Assembly: GCA_001599935.1 (NCBI GenBank)
Contig: BCIJ01000008.1
Location: 171,865 to 235,864 of the forward strand
Direction: 5' to 3'
Source of the DNA: Holtermannia corniformis
Taxonomy: Eukaryota; Basidiomycota; Tremellomycetes; Holtermanniales
Length of the DNA: 64,000 nt
The position numbers and the translations under genes are program-made. Every line of letters begins with the position of its first letter. The first letter of the stretch is position 1. Below, piece by piece: positions 24,215 to 40,523 of the stretch. The notes below the pieces were generated by a model. The model worked only from the letters and a program-made list of their open reading frames with translations, was not told where the DNA came from and made no database searches.

Positions 24215-24468
24215 CACAAAGGGAGGCTGGCTGATGTTCCCAGTGACTGTGTGGGTGTGTGAGTGTGGGATGACGCTGTGAGAGTGCTGCAGTCTCGTTC
24301 GTGCTGTGAGTACCGTTGCCAAGCTACGGTGTGCTCTGGCTGAACCCGGTGCGGTCGTTGGCGCTCGGTGGTGATCGGCGGTTTGCAGCGGTAGCCGGAT
24401 GTGGCAGTCAATCACCGTCGATCGCATCCAGTCCCAGTGCCGTCCCTCTACGCTCTACGCTCGCTCAT

Positions 24469-26301
24469 CTATCCCGTACCACGAGCACGGGTCACTCGCT
24501 GCCCGCGCACAACCCACCCAGGTTCCCGTTCACCCTGCGCAATCACCTTCCACCCCGCGCGAGCATCCACGCCACGGACCCAATCCCATCCCTGCTCATC
24601 TCGGTCCGTCACCACGGCCGTATCCCACACTTGACCAGTGCTCGAGCCTCCAGTGCGCACATCGACCAACGCTTGGCGGAAGAACTCGGCGATAGGCCGC
24701 ATGTGCCATCGTCGGTGCACTTTGTCGCCTCGCCACGGCCCGTCAAACCAACCCAGGTGACCGCCTTTCGGCACGGTCGCGAGCACGAAATGCGACGAGG
24801 CGTGGATGGCGTGTGTCGGGATACAGTCGGACGAGACGATTGGGTCGTCCAAGGCCGAGATGGCTAGTGTCGGTCTGTCATCCGATCCATCAGCGTTTAA
24901 CCCCCAAGCCCAAGCAGGCCAAACGCACCGCTTGATCCGCTCAATCCATGTCCCAGGACACGCCCACGCCCAGAAATCTTCAATCTTGTCAAACGGAAAG
25001 CCCGGTCCCGTGCCGCCGACTTTAGTGATGACGAGCTCGGTGACCTGACTAGCCTTGATCCTCCACACCCTCCTGTCCTGCAGCATGCGCTTCAACCTCT
25101 CCCTCTGATCGTACAGCGGACTCGACTCCATGCCGAGCGGACCACCGAGGTCGGATAGGAACGGTTCGATCGACTTTAACATCTTCTTGGCCATGGCGTA
25201 CGAGTACAGGATTGGCATCGGTCGCGGCGAATCCAGCTTGTCCGACATTGCGCGGATCCCGAGCGGTGCGCAGAGGACCATGGCCGTGCGCAGACGGCAC
25301 TGGGAGCCTTGTTCACCGAGCAGTCGGGTCAGGACGCCACCGCCGAGGGAGAACCCGATGCCGAATAGAGGCGATCGGGGGTAGAGTGAGGAGATGTAGA
25401 GGATCGTCGTGGCCGTGTCTTGGCAGGACCCGGACGAGTACAGCTGGGGCGAGGTGACGGGTGTGTCGGCGCCTGTGGGTCAGCGTGGGCACGAGGCCGG
25501 ATCGCAGCGACGTACAGCCACGAAACTGCAGTGGTCAGCGATGGTCGCCCTCAACACAGCAACATACATTGACAACCACGGCCCGGCCACCAAGTCCTCC
25601 CTGTTCCCATGGCGTTTGCACCCAGTTGGCCAGCATCCGAATATAGCTCTCATGACTACCACCCGTCAACCCATGGTTGATGATCACCGTCGGTGCGTCG
25701 GCTGGCAACTCTGTCTCCATCGATGGGATCACGTCGATCCCACTAGTCCATCAGCGCCTACAGCATTCTTCTAGATTGCAGATCTCACAATGTCCCGCCG
25801 TCTGGCAGTTCCAGCAGTTGGCTAAGATGCATCAGCTCGGCCTCGACCGCGCGACCGTACCGACCGCTCATAAACGATCCGATCGTCGTGCGAAAAGTCT
25901 GCGACGGCCGAATATAGCGTCTGCGCGTGACCACTGTGAAAGCTTCGTCAGCCCTGTTTAGTGCCGCAAACAAGCAAGACCGACTTTGGGAGCCACCAGC
26001 TGCTGTTGAACCCTTGATGGAAGCTCTTGCACGTCTCGACGACGTGTTGGACGATATCGTGCGAGTTTGGGTTGGCGCCGAGAGACCATTGGGCGGGTTT
26101 GGTCGGTTGCACGAGACGAATCTTGTTACGGTTCTTATCGGGCAGCAGGTCGAGTGCCCACGCCAGCACCAGCACGATCAAGCCCGCCACCCGTACCGTC
26201 GTATGCCTCGGCAAGACCTCTTGAACCGTCCACGCCCGTCCTTGAGCCTCTAGCGTCTCCATCGTATGATTCGGGTCGAGGCCAGCGCCGTCCAGCTGCA
26301 T
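24469..26301 (-). CDS. YheT-type alpha/beta-hydrolase (Eht1/Eeb1-like acyltransferase/esterase)
   Basis: Exons 26301-25985, 25933-25799, 25742-25568, 25525-25516 (10 nt) and 25472-24469 give 546 residues. An N-terminal membrane span (VAGLIVLVLAWAL) is followed by WWLPNGHAQTLYSAV, LPDGGT, INHGLTGGSHESYIR, NFRGCADTP, the nucleophile elbow GIGFSLGGG, and VPKGGHLGW carrying the catalytic histidine. Fungal relatives make or hydrolyse medium-chain fatty-acid esters. The 10 nt exon encodes FRG of the conserved NFRGC motif, which strongly supports it. The 3' end is continuous over ~330 codons. The first ATG was used; a later one at 26262 is possible. The substrate is inferred from family only. Confidence 0.85.
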
Positions 26302-26907
26302 CTCGTCGAGAAGGTGACGACTTGGACTTTCTCCCCGCTCGCGTGAGCCTTTGTACTGTACGCTCTAACGCGGTGACGGGGATGAGACGGAGTCAAAGGA
26401 TGCGCAATGGGCGTGTGAGCGGGCAAGAACCTTTGTGTGCCCGTCGGGTTAGCGCTGGGTGGTCGTCGTCGTCGCCGTTCAAAAGACGTTTGATAAGGTG
26501 GTCGTCCGACCAGGGGCTCCGCTAGGCACTCGACGCGGCTTTGTCAGTTTGGTCGGGTCAGCAAGGTGTCGAGGATAAGACGTCAGCGCGCGCGAAGCTG
26601 ATTCGGGTCAGAGGAGAAGCCACGGAGCGTCTTTGATTGCGATGCTGCGCGTTAGTTTGGGGCACTGGGCGACAAGAGGATCAGTGTGTGCGGCGTGATG
26701 GGACCGTCGACCGGCGTCACCAGCCGGCCGCCGATCCGCCGAGCGAAGTCACGCTAGCTGGTGGTAGTAGGTTGTTACGAGGTATAACAGAATGGTAAAA
26801 AGCATACTGATAGAACGTATAGCACAAGCCTCCGGCGCCGCTAGCTTAGTGCTAGGGACTGTTACCCACCCCTGTTGCGCCCAGCACCAGCACTCCCTGC
26901 GCCGACC
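26302..26907. other. Divergent intergenic region, about 600 bp
   Basis: The stretch separates the hydrolase from the Dlt1-like gene, which point away from each other, so it should hold two promoters. I see a weakly AT-rich patch near 26765-26825 close to the plus-strand gene. There is no convincing open frame. Confidence 0.35.
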
Positions 26908-28008
26908 ATGGCTCGCCGCTCAGGCCTAGCCCGCCTCCACTCATGGCTCTACCACACCTCGTTCTACCTATTTGTGCTGATCACCGCCATCGTGCTCGTC
27001 GGCTCCGGCTGGGGTCTCGTCGAACAGGCTCTACGCACAGGCGGCCAAAAGTTTTGGAACAATGTCATCGTCGCCGGCAGTTACTTTGTGCTGGTGAGTC
27101 ACACGAACGATCGAGTCGAGGCTGATCTGCGCGCCGGGATAGCTAGTCGTATCCGTGTTCATCATCATCAGCCGGATCATCAGCGTGCGCCGTGCACTGC
27201 GCTCCATGCCAAAGCCGTATATCCCGATCAAGCAGATTGATGTTCCGAATGTGTGGCAGAGGAACCCGCGGGCGTATAGTCGAACTGACGGTACCGAGTA
27301 GAAGGTCGCAAGGCACATTGCGACCGAGTACACGCGCACGGCCGTGATCGCGCACATTTCGCAGGCGACGACGGGCAAGCAAGAGGGCTGGGGACGGCCG
27401 GGTACGCTGCGGCGTTTATGAGCCGTCGCGGGTCGCGGGTCGCTGACGGCTGGCTAGGGTCTCGCTTTGCCGATCAGCACTTTCGCACCGTCATGCTCGA
27501 TACGGTCCCCCTGCTGGGTAGGTCCCGTCCCACCTTATACGCAGCCAGTCACTGACTATGTATAACCTATAGAACGTGCACTGGCTCCAAATGCCCAACC
27601 CAGCACGTCGCCCTATGCATCCATCCGCGCACTCCAATCAAGTCCCTACCTCCCCCCATCCGCCCAGATCGCCGTCAAAGCCCACCAAAGCCTGATCGAC
27701 AAGGCGCGCTACGCAGCACCCGAACCGACAGAAGAGGATTGCGAGGCGTGCGAGAAACTGGCTGCTGTCATCCTCGTTGCGTACGTGTGGGTTGTCGCTA
27801 GCCCCTACTAACGTGGTGCAGGGTGCAAGCTGCTGGTCTGGCGAATGGCAGGCCTGAGATCGTTGTGGATGATGAGGATGAGGATGAGGTGGCGAGTGTG
27901 ATACGTCGAACAGGGGACGAGCAGTCGACGAGTGCGAGTCAGAGTACGACGACCCTGGATCGGACGAGCTCGTCCAGCTCGACTTCGGTTCCGCGGCACA
28001 GGCGCTGA
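26908..28008 (+). CDS. Dlt1-like membrane protein
   Basis: Exons 26908-27093, 27143-27250, 27302-27401, 27458-27517, 27573-27780 and 27822-28008 give 282 residues. Two membrane spans lie near the N-terminus (FYLFVLITAIVLVGSGWG and GSYFVLLVVSVFIIISRI). They are followed by the motif SMPKPYIPIKQIDVPN and a cytosolic domain with EYTRTAVIAHI. The order matches yeast Dlt1 (defect at low temperature), whose role is not well known. The last exon is acidic then Ser/Thr-rich. An ATG at 26875, 11 codons upstream in frame, could also be used. Confidence 0.8.
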
Positions 28009-28261
28009 TCTCTGTTGCCGTCCTCGGCGCGCCCTCTGCCGTCTTGTACATCTAGTTGTATACCATGCATGCGTTTGTGTCTCGATAATCCACCGTTCCG
28101 AGCTGGTCGAGATCCCACCCGGCGTTGGCCACTCGCAATCGTCGGCACGCGAGCACAACCACCTCGTACCAACCTCGCATCCTTCCCATCCCCTCCGACA
28201 GCGACACTCTCCATCCTAACTCTTCTCTCGCGCCCGCATTCTCTCTGGAGCACGGTCAACA

Positions 28262-30125
<1,864 letters not shown>

Positions 30126-30225
30126 ACTGTACAGTGCTATGGCTATACGCATGCAGATTGCCAAGATGAGATGCTGATGATGCATAAGCGGTACAGTACA
30201 ATGCCTCTTGCGTCGCGTGAACAAG

Positions 30226-32762
30226 CTACATGCCAAAGCCTTGGCTGTAGGCCATAGGCCGCATGGGCGGGTGTGGGACGGCATCGAACTGGTGGTAGGA
30301 TAGCTGGCCGTCGGCCTGCATCCGGACCTACGCCCGTATCAGCCTCTGCGACTTGCGAGACTAAAGCACTCACATACGCGGCCTTGTTGCCTGTTGAATC
30401 GCAATAATTGGGACAGCTGAATGTCGTGATGCACAGACCGTCTGGACATGTCAGCCCAGCCCACAACGCAAAGGAGCAGGACGTACCATGCTCGATCGCA
30501 TAACCGTCTGCGCGAACTTCGTGGCTCCGAATGACGGCCGTGACATTGTTGGCTTCGCACCACCGTTTGGTCACATCTGGGCCGAAACCGACGCCGACGC
30601 CCTATGAGATTGCGTCAACGTGCGTCGAACATAGTCAGAGCCACTGACCCGCTTGGATGGCCCACGCCCTGTCTGTTCCTGTGGATCCGTCCAGAGCAAC
30701 TGTTCACGCGTCAGTTGGCGCCTAGGCGACCAAGGTCGCAAGACGGACCTCGCACATCAACCCTTCCTGACCAGGCTGTTTCCCATAGCGATCAATCTTG
30801 CGCACATCGTCGAGCGTCACGCCGTCTTTGCTGAACAGACCGCCGTGGACGACAAAGTAGCGTTTACGGCCTTCGGCCGAGAGGATGGCAGGTTGAGAGC
30901 CCTCGGATTTGAGCGAGGATGGGGCTTGGCTGGCTTCGAGTAGAGTTGCTAGTGGGACTGTGGGCCGCGTTAGCAGACATCAGGAATGAGCGGGTCGGAC
31001 GTACGGGCGGTGAAGACGTCGGCAAAGAGCTTGTACGTCATCTCGCCGTGCTTTGCTTTGCATTCGCCCTCGAAGCCGTAGACCTTGTTCATGTCTGTGA
31101 TCGCGTTAGCCGGTCGCGAGACATCGATTCCACTAAAACCCACCGCTCGTCTCGTGGTTCCCGCGGTTCAGGTAGACCCGGGTTGGGTACAGCCACTTGT
31201 AGGCAAACAGTGCAAGCGCAACCTCGACCGACCACGAGCCTCGATCGACAAAGTCACCGTTGAACACGATCATGTGTTGGTCGGATGGGGTCCCGAGCAT
31301 TGATAGCAGGTTGCAGAGATCGTAGAATTGCTGCGGGGTTAGCGTTGCTCTATGCGATGGCTCATACCCACGCCATGTGCTGATTGGCGTCAGTATGCTT
31401 GTCCGGTGCATCGACGAGCCCACTTACTGTCGCCGACGACATCGCAGACGACACCCTCGCCCACCGGCGCAAGCACCAAGCTCTCCTCCCGGTCGAGCGC
31501 AGCCTTGCACCCTAGTACAATCTCCCAAGCCAACCGTTTCGGGACCTTTCCGCCATCCTTGAAGTGCTGAATCATGCCCTCGACAAACTCCCGTGTCGGC
31601 ACATAGCGCCCGTCCTCTCCCACATCCGGCATCGGGCCCGTGTACCCCGATTCGAGCTCGCATGCGCCCTCTGCAATCAGCTGTGCACAGCGCGAAGACG
31701 CAGTCTCGGTCTCGCCGACCGAGATTGCCTTTTCAAACTCGATCCGGCGGATGAGCTTGACGGTCGTGTCGAGCTGGCGGCGAGCGTCGCCGTTTTTGGG
31801 GTCAATCCGAAGACATTGTCGAAAGTCGAGGACGGCTTCTGTTGGGCGGAGGATGGCGAGGCGGGAAAGACCGCGGCGGTAGTAGGCCTGTGGTGTGTCA
31901 GCAAGGTGTTGTGGCTGGTAGCAAGCCAGCGATTGAAGCTGGCAAGCGGCATGTCCAGCAAGGAGACTACCGTTTCTGTTTCCATAGCGAGAGGTGGGCA
32001 CGGTCACGATGGATTGACGCGATAAGACTCATCCTGCACTAGCATTCGCTACAGCAGGCAGTTCAAGCCGGCTATCGACCACCGTAGCAAGACGAGCTCG
32101 ACCATATCTGCAACCGCCCACTGACCTTTACAAACTTTTCATCGATTTCAATCGCCTTGCCTACGCGCTCGCGTCAGCCGGCACCTCGTCTAAACGGGCG
32201 ACTCACTCGCATCCGCAATCGCGCCGCCAAACTCTTCGAGCTTGGCCTTTGCTGTCGCCCGATTGTTCCAGAAGACGGGGTCGCGAGGGTTGAGCGCAAT
32301 GGCCTCGGTGTAGAGCTTGATGGACTGAACAAAGTCCTTTTCTGCCAGGCCGGGTCAGTTTGCCTCTTGGCCGAGGTTGTAGACTGACGCTTGAATGCCT
32401 CGTTGGCTTTTGCTTTGAGCTCGAGAGCATCTGCGTGGTCTTGGTCTGTTACGACCTTGTCGTCTGCGACTTCGGGCTCGAGTTCGCCGTCTGACGACAC
32501 TATGTGATGGATGGATCAGTCTGTTGGCCTGGAAACCTGCGTGTAGCTCGAGGCGGGCCAAGGAGCATCTGATAGCTGGAGCGACGACCTTGGCTACCAT
32601 GGCTGATCACAAACTGCATGCAGACTCACACGACAAGCCACTGAAAGTCGGGCTTGGGAACGGCGTGAGGTCGTCGTCTGTCGCTGAGCTCGCGCCCGGT
32701 GTCGGCGGCGAGCTCGTGCCCGTGATGATCTGCGCGAGGGATCGGTGGATGTCTTGTGACAT
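30226..32762 (-). CDS. PPT1: Serine/threonine protein phosphatase 5 (Ppt1), TPR-containing
   Basis: TPR helices (LELKAKANEAFKQKDF, LYTEAIALNPRDPVFWNNRA, KAIEIDEKF, AYYRRGLSRLAI) precede a PPP catalytic domain: CDVVGDTHGQFYDL, NGDFVDRGS, RGNHET, VVHGGLFSKDG, LLWTDPQ and IRSHEVRADGY. The C-terminus is PHPPMRPMAYSQGFGM, typical of PP5. Exons include 32499-32389, 32341-32207, 32160-32126, 31887-31428, 31379-31372 (8 nt, encoding THG of the metal-binding motif), 31330-31144 and 31094-31005. A ~25-residue insert follows LPLATLLE. PP5 binds Hsp90 through the TPRs. The favoured first exon is 32762-32630, joined over a 130 bp intron; a start at 32600 is the alternative. Confidence 0.92.
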
Positions 32763-33102
32763 TGTGCAGTGCTGAATGTCGAGTAGGGAAGGAGGATGTC
32801 GAGGTGATGGTCCTAAAGGGGGTTTACTCTTGCACGACCATCAACTGCCCAGCCTCCTGTGAACTCCCCAAGCCAAGCATCAGTCAGAGCACCACACTCT
32901 GCAATCTCCATCAGCATCGCGAGAAGGACGCGTTCTCTCGGGAGCGCCGGGACAGGCAAGACGATCACTCGAGCGGCTTCCGACCGTCCACTCGTGCTGT
33001 GCTCGCTCGTGCTGGGCCCAGGCGTGTGCAGTCGACGTGTACAGGCTGCCTGTATGACTACTGCCTGACTCTGCACGACTCATTCTAGCCATCTCTCCCA
33101 TC
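32763..33102. other. Divergent intergenic region
   Basis: About 340 bp between the PP5 gene and the disordered-protein gene. Overlapping short frames occur on both strands, including one with a chance SAGTGKT peptide, but none continues into a recognisable domain. I treat it as a bidirectional promoter. Confidence 0.35.
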
Positions 33103-36100
33103 ATGGCGTTCAACCGGCTTCACCTCGCCGCCGCCCTGCTCGGTCCGTTGCTGCACTACCACCGCTCCCGGCCCAAGCTGATCATACCACAGAGTACGAC
33201 AATGACAACCCTTATTCCTCCACGGGCCCTCGCAATGCCAAAGATTCCATCATGTTCAAAGCGTTTCAGCACCCACGCCCTCCCGCTGCACCACGCCAAG
33301 CCTCCCGAGGAGAGCGTGACGACCCGCGCAAGTCGTGGGTCACCCAGCGTGAACCTGACCCCGTCCGCGAGTCTCTAGACGAGGATACTCCAGGGCAGGT
33401 CAATCTCGAATCTTGGGGGCTGCCAAACGACTTTATCGCAAAGGACATTGCCGAGCCGAGGAGGCGACCGGCGAGCATGGCAGCGAGCCCCATGCTGATG
33501 GACAATAGTCGCCGCACGCAATCTGTGCATCTGGACACTTTGGACCTGGCAGCCGACGAGGCTATCGAGGAGATCCGGGCGCTCAGTCCGGGCCTCGTTC
33601 GTACCATTGAGGGCTTGCCGAGCACAGACCCAACCGTGACCGAAGGGCCGGTCCCAGGCGGTACACGGTCCAGGACGCGTTCGCACGACGCGTACGGGTC
33701 GGTCTTGGCAGAAGCCGAGAGGATCCGCCGACTTGCCGAGGAGGACGAGAGGGGACTGGTCAGTCCCACGCCGTCGGCGCCGGGCCTAGGCGATACGCGC
33801 CCAAAGACAATGTTCGAACCGGGTCCAAGCCATGATCGTCGAACCTCTTCGGGCTCTTTACTGCACTTCCCTGCTTCACCGCCGCAATTCGCCAAGCGGC
33901 CTATGACATCCATGTCGCAGTACACCGGTCAACCAGTCCCGCTCGCCGCCGAGGTCGAGCCTGAACAAGATGAACCATTCGAAACGCCGAATCCCTTTGC
34001 TCTACCTCCTCCCGGTCCAGGCCAGGTCTCGCGCTTTGACCCGAAAGCCGCTGCTGCCGCGCGCCCGGCCTCGCGCGCAAGGCATCAGTCGAGCGGAAGT
34101 ATCACCAGTCGGATCAGTATTGGCAGTCGAGCTGTGCTAGATCGTACCGGTGCCAGTAGCCGCGCTACTATCCTCGACAAGCATGGCCGTCCAGTCGGTG
34201 AACCCGGCAGTCGCGCTACTATATTAGACAAGCACGGCAGGCCCGTCTCGACGTATGGTACAGACACAGGTAGCCGCGCTACAATCCCCGACAAGCACGG
34301 TCACCCCGTTGCAGGCCACGGCGTCGATTCGCCCCCAACCTCACCCACGCGCACGACGCGTCTGTACGATCGCCAGTCCTTAATGTTCCCCAAAGTGCTC
34401 GTCATGCCGACGCCTCTGCAAGACTCGCTTCCCATCGATACCTCTGGCGCGTCTTTCCGCGACGGGTTCCAATACGGCGACAAACCTTTGCCGCCTGGAG
34501 CGCGCCCGCTCTCACAGTTTCCGACTTCAAAGAGTCTGAACCGGCTCTCGCTCGCACCAAACATGTCGTTGAGCCAGCAGACGTTTAGGAGTAGCTTGAT
34601 GGTTGGCGGCAGGCGCGAGGATGCGTTCATTGGTGGTGCCATTCAGGATGGAGATGTGGGATGGGAGAGGGACGATGATGATGATTATGACGAGGATGAT
34701 CCGAGACGGAACCAGGGCAAGCCGGTCGGTGCTCTCTACGTAAGTCAGGTCGGATAGATTGACGGTGCATAGAGCTGATAATTGCAGGGCACGAGCTTGA
34801 TGGACCAGCTCGAATTGCGCAAGCGCGCGCTGAAGGGCAAGCAACGGTGAGCTGATTGGAGCTATGCTTGTCCGTTGCTGACTACCAGTGTTTTTGCTGG
34901 CGACGCCCGGCCCTCAATGATGGCGCGTGGTTCAGATCCGACTGAGCGCCAATCAACCTTGATCGATCCGGCGTCACTCAATCTATCCCCGTCCCAAGCT
35001 CAGACATCGCCTGTTCGCCCGACATCGCATATCCCACCTCGCCCGAACACCATGCGCCAGTCGTCTTCAGGCTTGCAGCCACCGCTGCTCCAGTTCGACA
35101 ACGGCAACGAGGGTGAGCCAGGGCCGCGTGGGCTAGGCCGGATCCCAAAGTCGAAATCAGTGTTTGGCGTGGACGAAGTGTGGGAAAAGGAGATGGCCAA
35201 GCTCAAGATTATCGAAGAGCAGGAGCGGATCGCGCGTGAGCGCGAGGAAGAGCGCGAGAAGGAGCGCGAGGCCAAGCGTGAGCGCAAGGGCAAACGCAAG
35301 GGCAAGAGCAAGAAGGGCAAGGAGCGTGCCGTCGAGCCGCTCTCACCTGCCGAAGACGATGCGCTGCCGCATGATCCCGTGCAGGACATCTCGCCTGTCA
35401 AGCGCACATCCGAGTTGCCGCCGACGCTGCAGTACTCGCCTGAAAAGGCGACGGCGCCAGTCATCCCTCTGGGTGATGACGACGACGATGACGATCTCCG
35501 TGCGGCGGCAATGGAACGAGGTCGAAGTGCCTCCAAGCTTGGCGTTGGTCAGTGGTTCGCGTCGAGCGATGAGGAGGACGAGGATGATCGACCTAGGCGA
35601 CGCGCGGCCAAGTCGAAGCCTCCTGTCGTCCCGATCGATGAAGCATCTTCATCTGAGGATGAGGTGCCGCTATCGAAGCAGTACAAGATCACTGCGCCCC
35701 AAAAGGCTGCTCCTGTCGAGGATGACGATTCGTCGGAAGAAGATGTGCCGCTATCAAAGCTTGTCCCGACCTCGTCCAAGCCTCGGTTGGGTACAACCCT
35801 TGGCTTGACCGGCGACTCGGGCAGATCGCCATTACCGATCGAAGAGGATGATGATGTGCCACTGGCACTACGCCGTCCGCTCTCACGAGCCCCAGTCAAC
35901 GGCGATGAAGACGACCTTCCGCTCGGGGTGCAGCACACTGGCGCCGCACAACGCCAGTACATGCAACAACAGCAAGCCTTCCAGATGCAAATGGCCATGC
36001 AGCAGCAGCAAATGTTCATGCGCCAGAGCATGTTCGCGCCCGGGCCGGGCATCCCATTCCCTTCTTTTGATCCGTACGCTGGCATGGGAGGCATGCCGAT

Positions 36101-36215
36101 GGCAATGGGCTCGGCTGTCAACTTGGCACCGCCTCAACCGCAGGTTCAGGCCGCTGGAATTGATCGCTGGAGACGCGAGGTCCCGATCGCGCCTTCGGTG
36201 ACTTCGAGTGGGTGA
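33103..36215 (+). CDS. Large disordered protein with SRATILDKHGRPV repeats, function unknown
   Basis: Exons 33103-33142, 33193-34740, 34789-34846 and 34889-36215 give 990 residues. It starts MAFNRLHLAAALLEYDND. The N-terminal half is Ser/Pro/Arg-rich with three near-identical repeats at about 345-400 (SRATILDKHGRPV, SRATILDKHGRPV, SRATIPDKHGHPV). A conserved-looking helix GTSLMDQLELRKRALKGKQR spans the short third exon. A highly charged Glu/Arg/Lys helix lies near 635-690, then acidic patches with repeated EVPLSK/DVPLSKL, and a Gln/Met-rich tail. Such composition suits a scaffold or condensate-forming protein, but that is inference. No enzymatic domain is visible. Confidence 0.8.
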
Positions 36216-36334
36216 CGATGGGATGGCACTTGATGATGACGACTGTCACGAGGATGATTATGACAGCACCATGCATTCGTTAATGACCTGTGTAAATGGC
36301 CACAATCTACGAAATAGATTTCGTAGCTGCGCAA

Positions 36335-37668
36335 TCACTCGTAATGGAATCGGTTGACGAGCGAGCCTGCGTATTGGCTATGAGCAACGTCCAGACGTGT
36401 CAGCAAGTCTGACTGACCGATCCCGTGCGAGATGTTGCAGCGCACTTCATCGCCGTCGCGTAGCCACAGCCTGCGCAGTCAGTATCCGAGCGGATCCTAC
36501 CAGAGACCAACCTCGGGACACGACCGTGACCGATGCCGGGCGGCGTGCCCGTGATGATCACCGAGCCTGCTTCCAGCGTCGTACCCTGTGACAAGTACGA
36601 TATCACGCTGGCACCGCAAGTCACTACAGCTCAACCTCCTGCGTAAGCGAGCTCACTTGGCGAGTGGAAAGATCATCTGTGACGCGCTGGACGCTTGTAC
36701 GACCTTGCCATTCAATGTTGTCTGTAGCCTGACGACGTGTGGATCAGGCAGAGCGCGAGGCGAGACCAGCACTGGTCCAAGTGGGCAGAAGCCATCGAAA
36801 CCTGGCGTTGCCACTCAGTACGGCTGGCGCTTATAGCTTGGGCAGAGCGTACCTTTCGAGTAACCCCACTGAGAAGACGTCTCTTGGTGCTTGCGTGCCG
36901 TCAAGTCATTCGCCACCGTGAAGCCAAGCACAAAATCGAGCGCTTGATCGGGTGCCACATTTTTGCAGCTGAAGCGATCAGAGATCGGCGCCGTGTGCGG
37001 TTGGCGATCGCGAAGGCCTACCGTTTCCCAATGATGACCGCGAGCTCTACTTCATAGTCCATCTCTTCGCCCTGACAGCAATGAGGAATACTGATGATGG
37101 TATTCGGGTCGGCAAGCGCAGAACTCGGCTTGAAGAACAAGGTAGGCACTTGTGGCAGCGGCAAGCCGAGCTCGGCCTGCTTAGCGCATTAGAAGCGGTT
37201 GGCGACATGGGCTTCTTTAGCGCACCGCGTGATCCTTGTACGACAGCCCTGTGGCCCTGATCGTCCCCGCCTGGCGCGCAGAGACGGGTGACAGCAGCTG
37301 TGCCGATCAATCTCACTAATGGGTTGAGCGGCGGGGTGACATACCGTGCCGATCGTCAGTACCCGCTTGGTGACCCTGGCGCTGTCGTCGGTTGGGTCCA
37401 CTGGACCGGTCAGGTTATCTGTCTTGATGAGATACACCTTGACAGTCTGGCCCTCGGCCATTGCACGCCCAACTACAGAGATGAGATGAAGACACTGCGC
37501 TACTTTCGGGTTTGCCACTCACCATCCAGCAGAGCATCGCAGGGCTCTCCAAGATGCTCCTCGCCGTCCTCTACAGCGATGAAGCGGACAAGACGAAGCC
37601 ACGTCTACAACGTGAGCCGCGTGTCCCCTCTGCCCTTGCCCACTCACAGCAGGGTAAGTCAAAGTCAT
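36335..37668 (-). CDS. Fumarylacetoacetate hydrolase-fold protein (FAHD1/2-like)
   Basis: A short first exon (37668-37648, MTLTYPA) is spliced to WLRLVRFIAVEDGEEHLG. The fold then reads GLSYKDHA, PTLFFKPSSALADPN, MDYEVELAVIIGK with the metal-binding Glu pair, ALDFVLGFTVANDLTAR, QWGYSKGFDGFCPLGPVLV, SYLSQGTTLEAGSVIITGTPPG split into two parts by context, and LWLRDGDEVRCNISHGIGS. It ends VNRFHYE at TGA 36337-36335. The family includes acylpyruvases, oxaloacetate decarboxylases and ureidoglycolate lyases acting with Mg2+ on 2-oxo acids; the substrate cannot be told from sequence. There are at least seven introns, so individual boundaries carry some risk. Confidence 0.85.
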
Positions 37669-38273
37669 GTCAACAGGCGAAGGAATCCTCATCTCGCCCC
37701 GTTGTCGTGCGATAGCCAGGCTATATACCACTCTCACGCCCTGCACGAAGCCGAGAAGACGACGTCACAGCCTTCCGCACGCACAACCATCGTCGCAGAA
37801 AATCCTCTGATTCTGCCCGGGCCCAACGCCAAGGGGAGCACAAAGGAGCCCCTTCTGACAGACATGCGGTGCTCGACGGCGCCGATCAGGGTCACGCCGG
37901 CAAACTTGCTCGGAACGTCGCTTCCGCCAGCGGCAAAGGTGACGTCGCTCTGTAATTGTGCTAGGTGATCGTGAGTACAAGCTCAGGGCCTTCCGGTCCA
38001 TTGTGTGGTCTGTGGTTAGTCACACGGGTATCCTGACCATCAGCTTCGACGGCGACGCCGTCCGAGATGACCCCAAAATCGTTGCACATCTCCGCATGTT
38101 TCTGTCAGCGTCGGCGCTGCTCCGGCGACATACACCGTAGACGCTATCGGTCAAGTCTCAAGAGGCAACGCCAAATCCAGCATCAACTCCGAGATGCACC
38201 GATCGTCCACTGACCCGGAGGGCTACAGGTGGTCAAGAGCGGCAGCGTGTACATAACGTCTGATCGACGTGGC
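37669..38273. other. Intergenic region between FAH-fold gene and MAP kinase
   Basis: About 600 bp downstream of the MAP kinase stop and upstream of the FAH-fold start, both on the minus strand. Several short frames are open but none shows a domain or plausible splicing partner. It may hold the kinase 3' UTR and the enzyme promoter. Confidence 0.35.

Positions 38274-40523
<2,250 letters not shown>

Noticed and set aside
32813..33076. Frames in the PP5 upstream region, one with a SAGTGKT peptide resembling a P-loop
   Set aside because: Only a seven-residue match without the rest of a nucleotide-binding fold, and both strands are open by composition.
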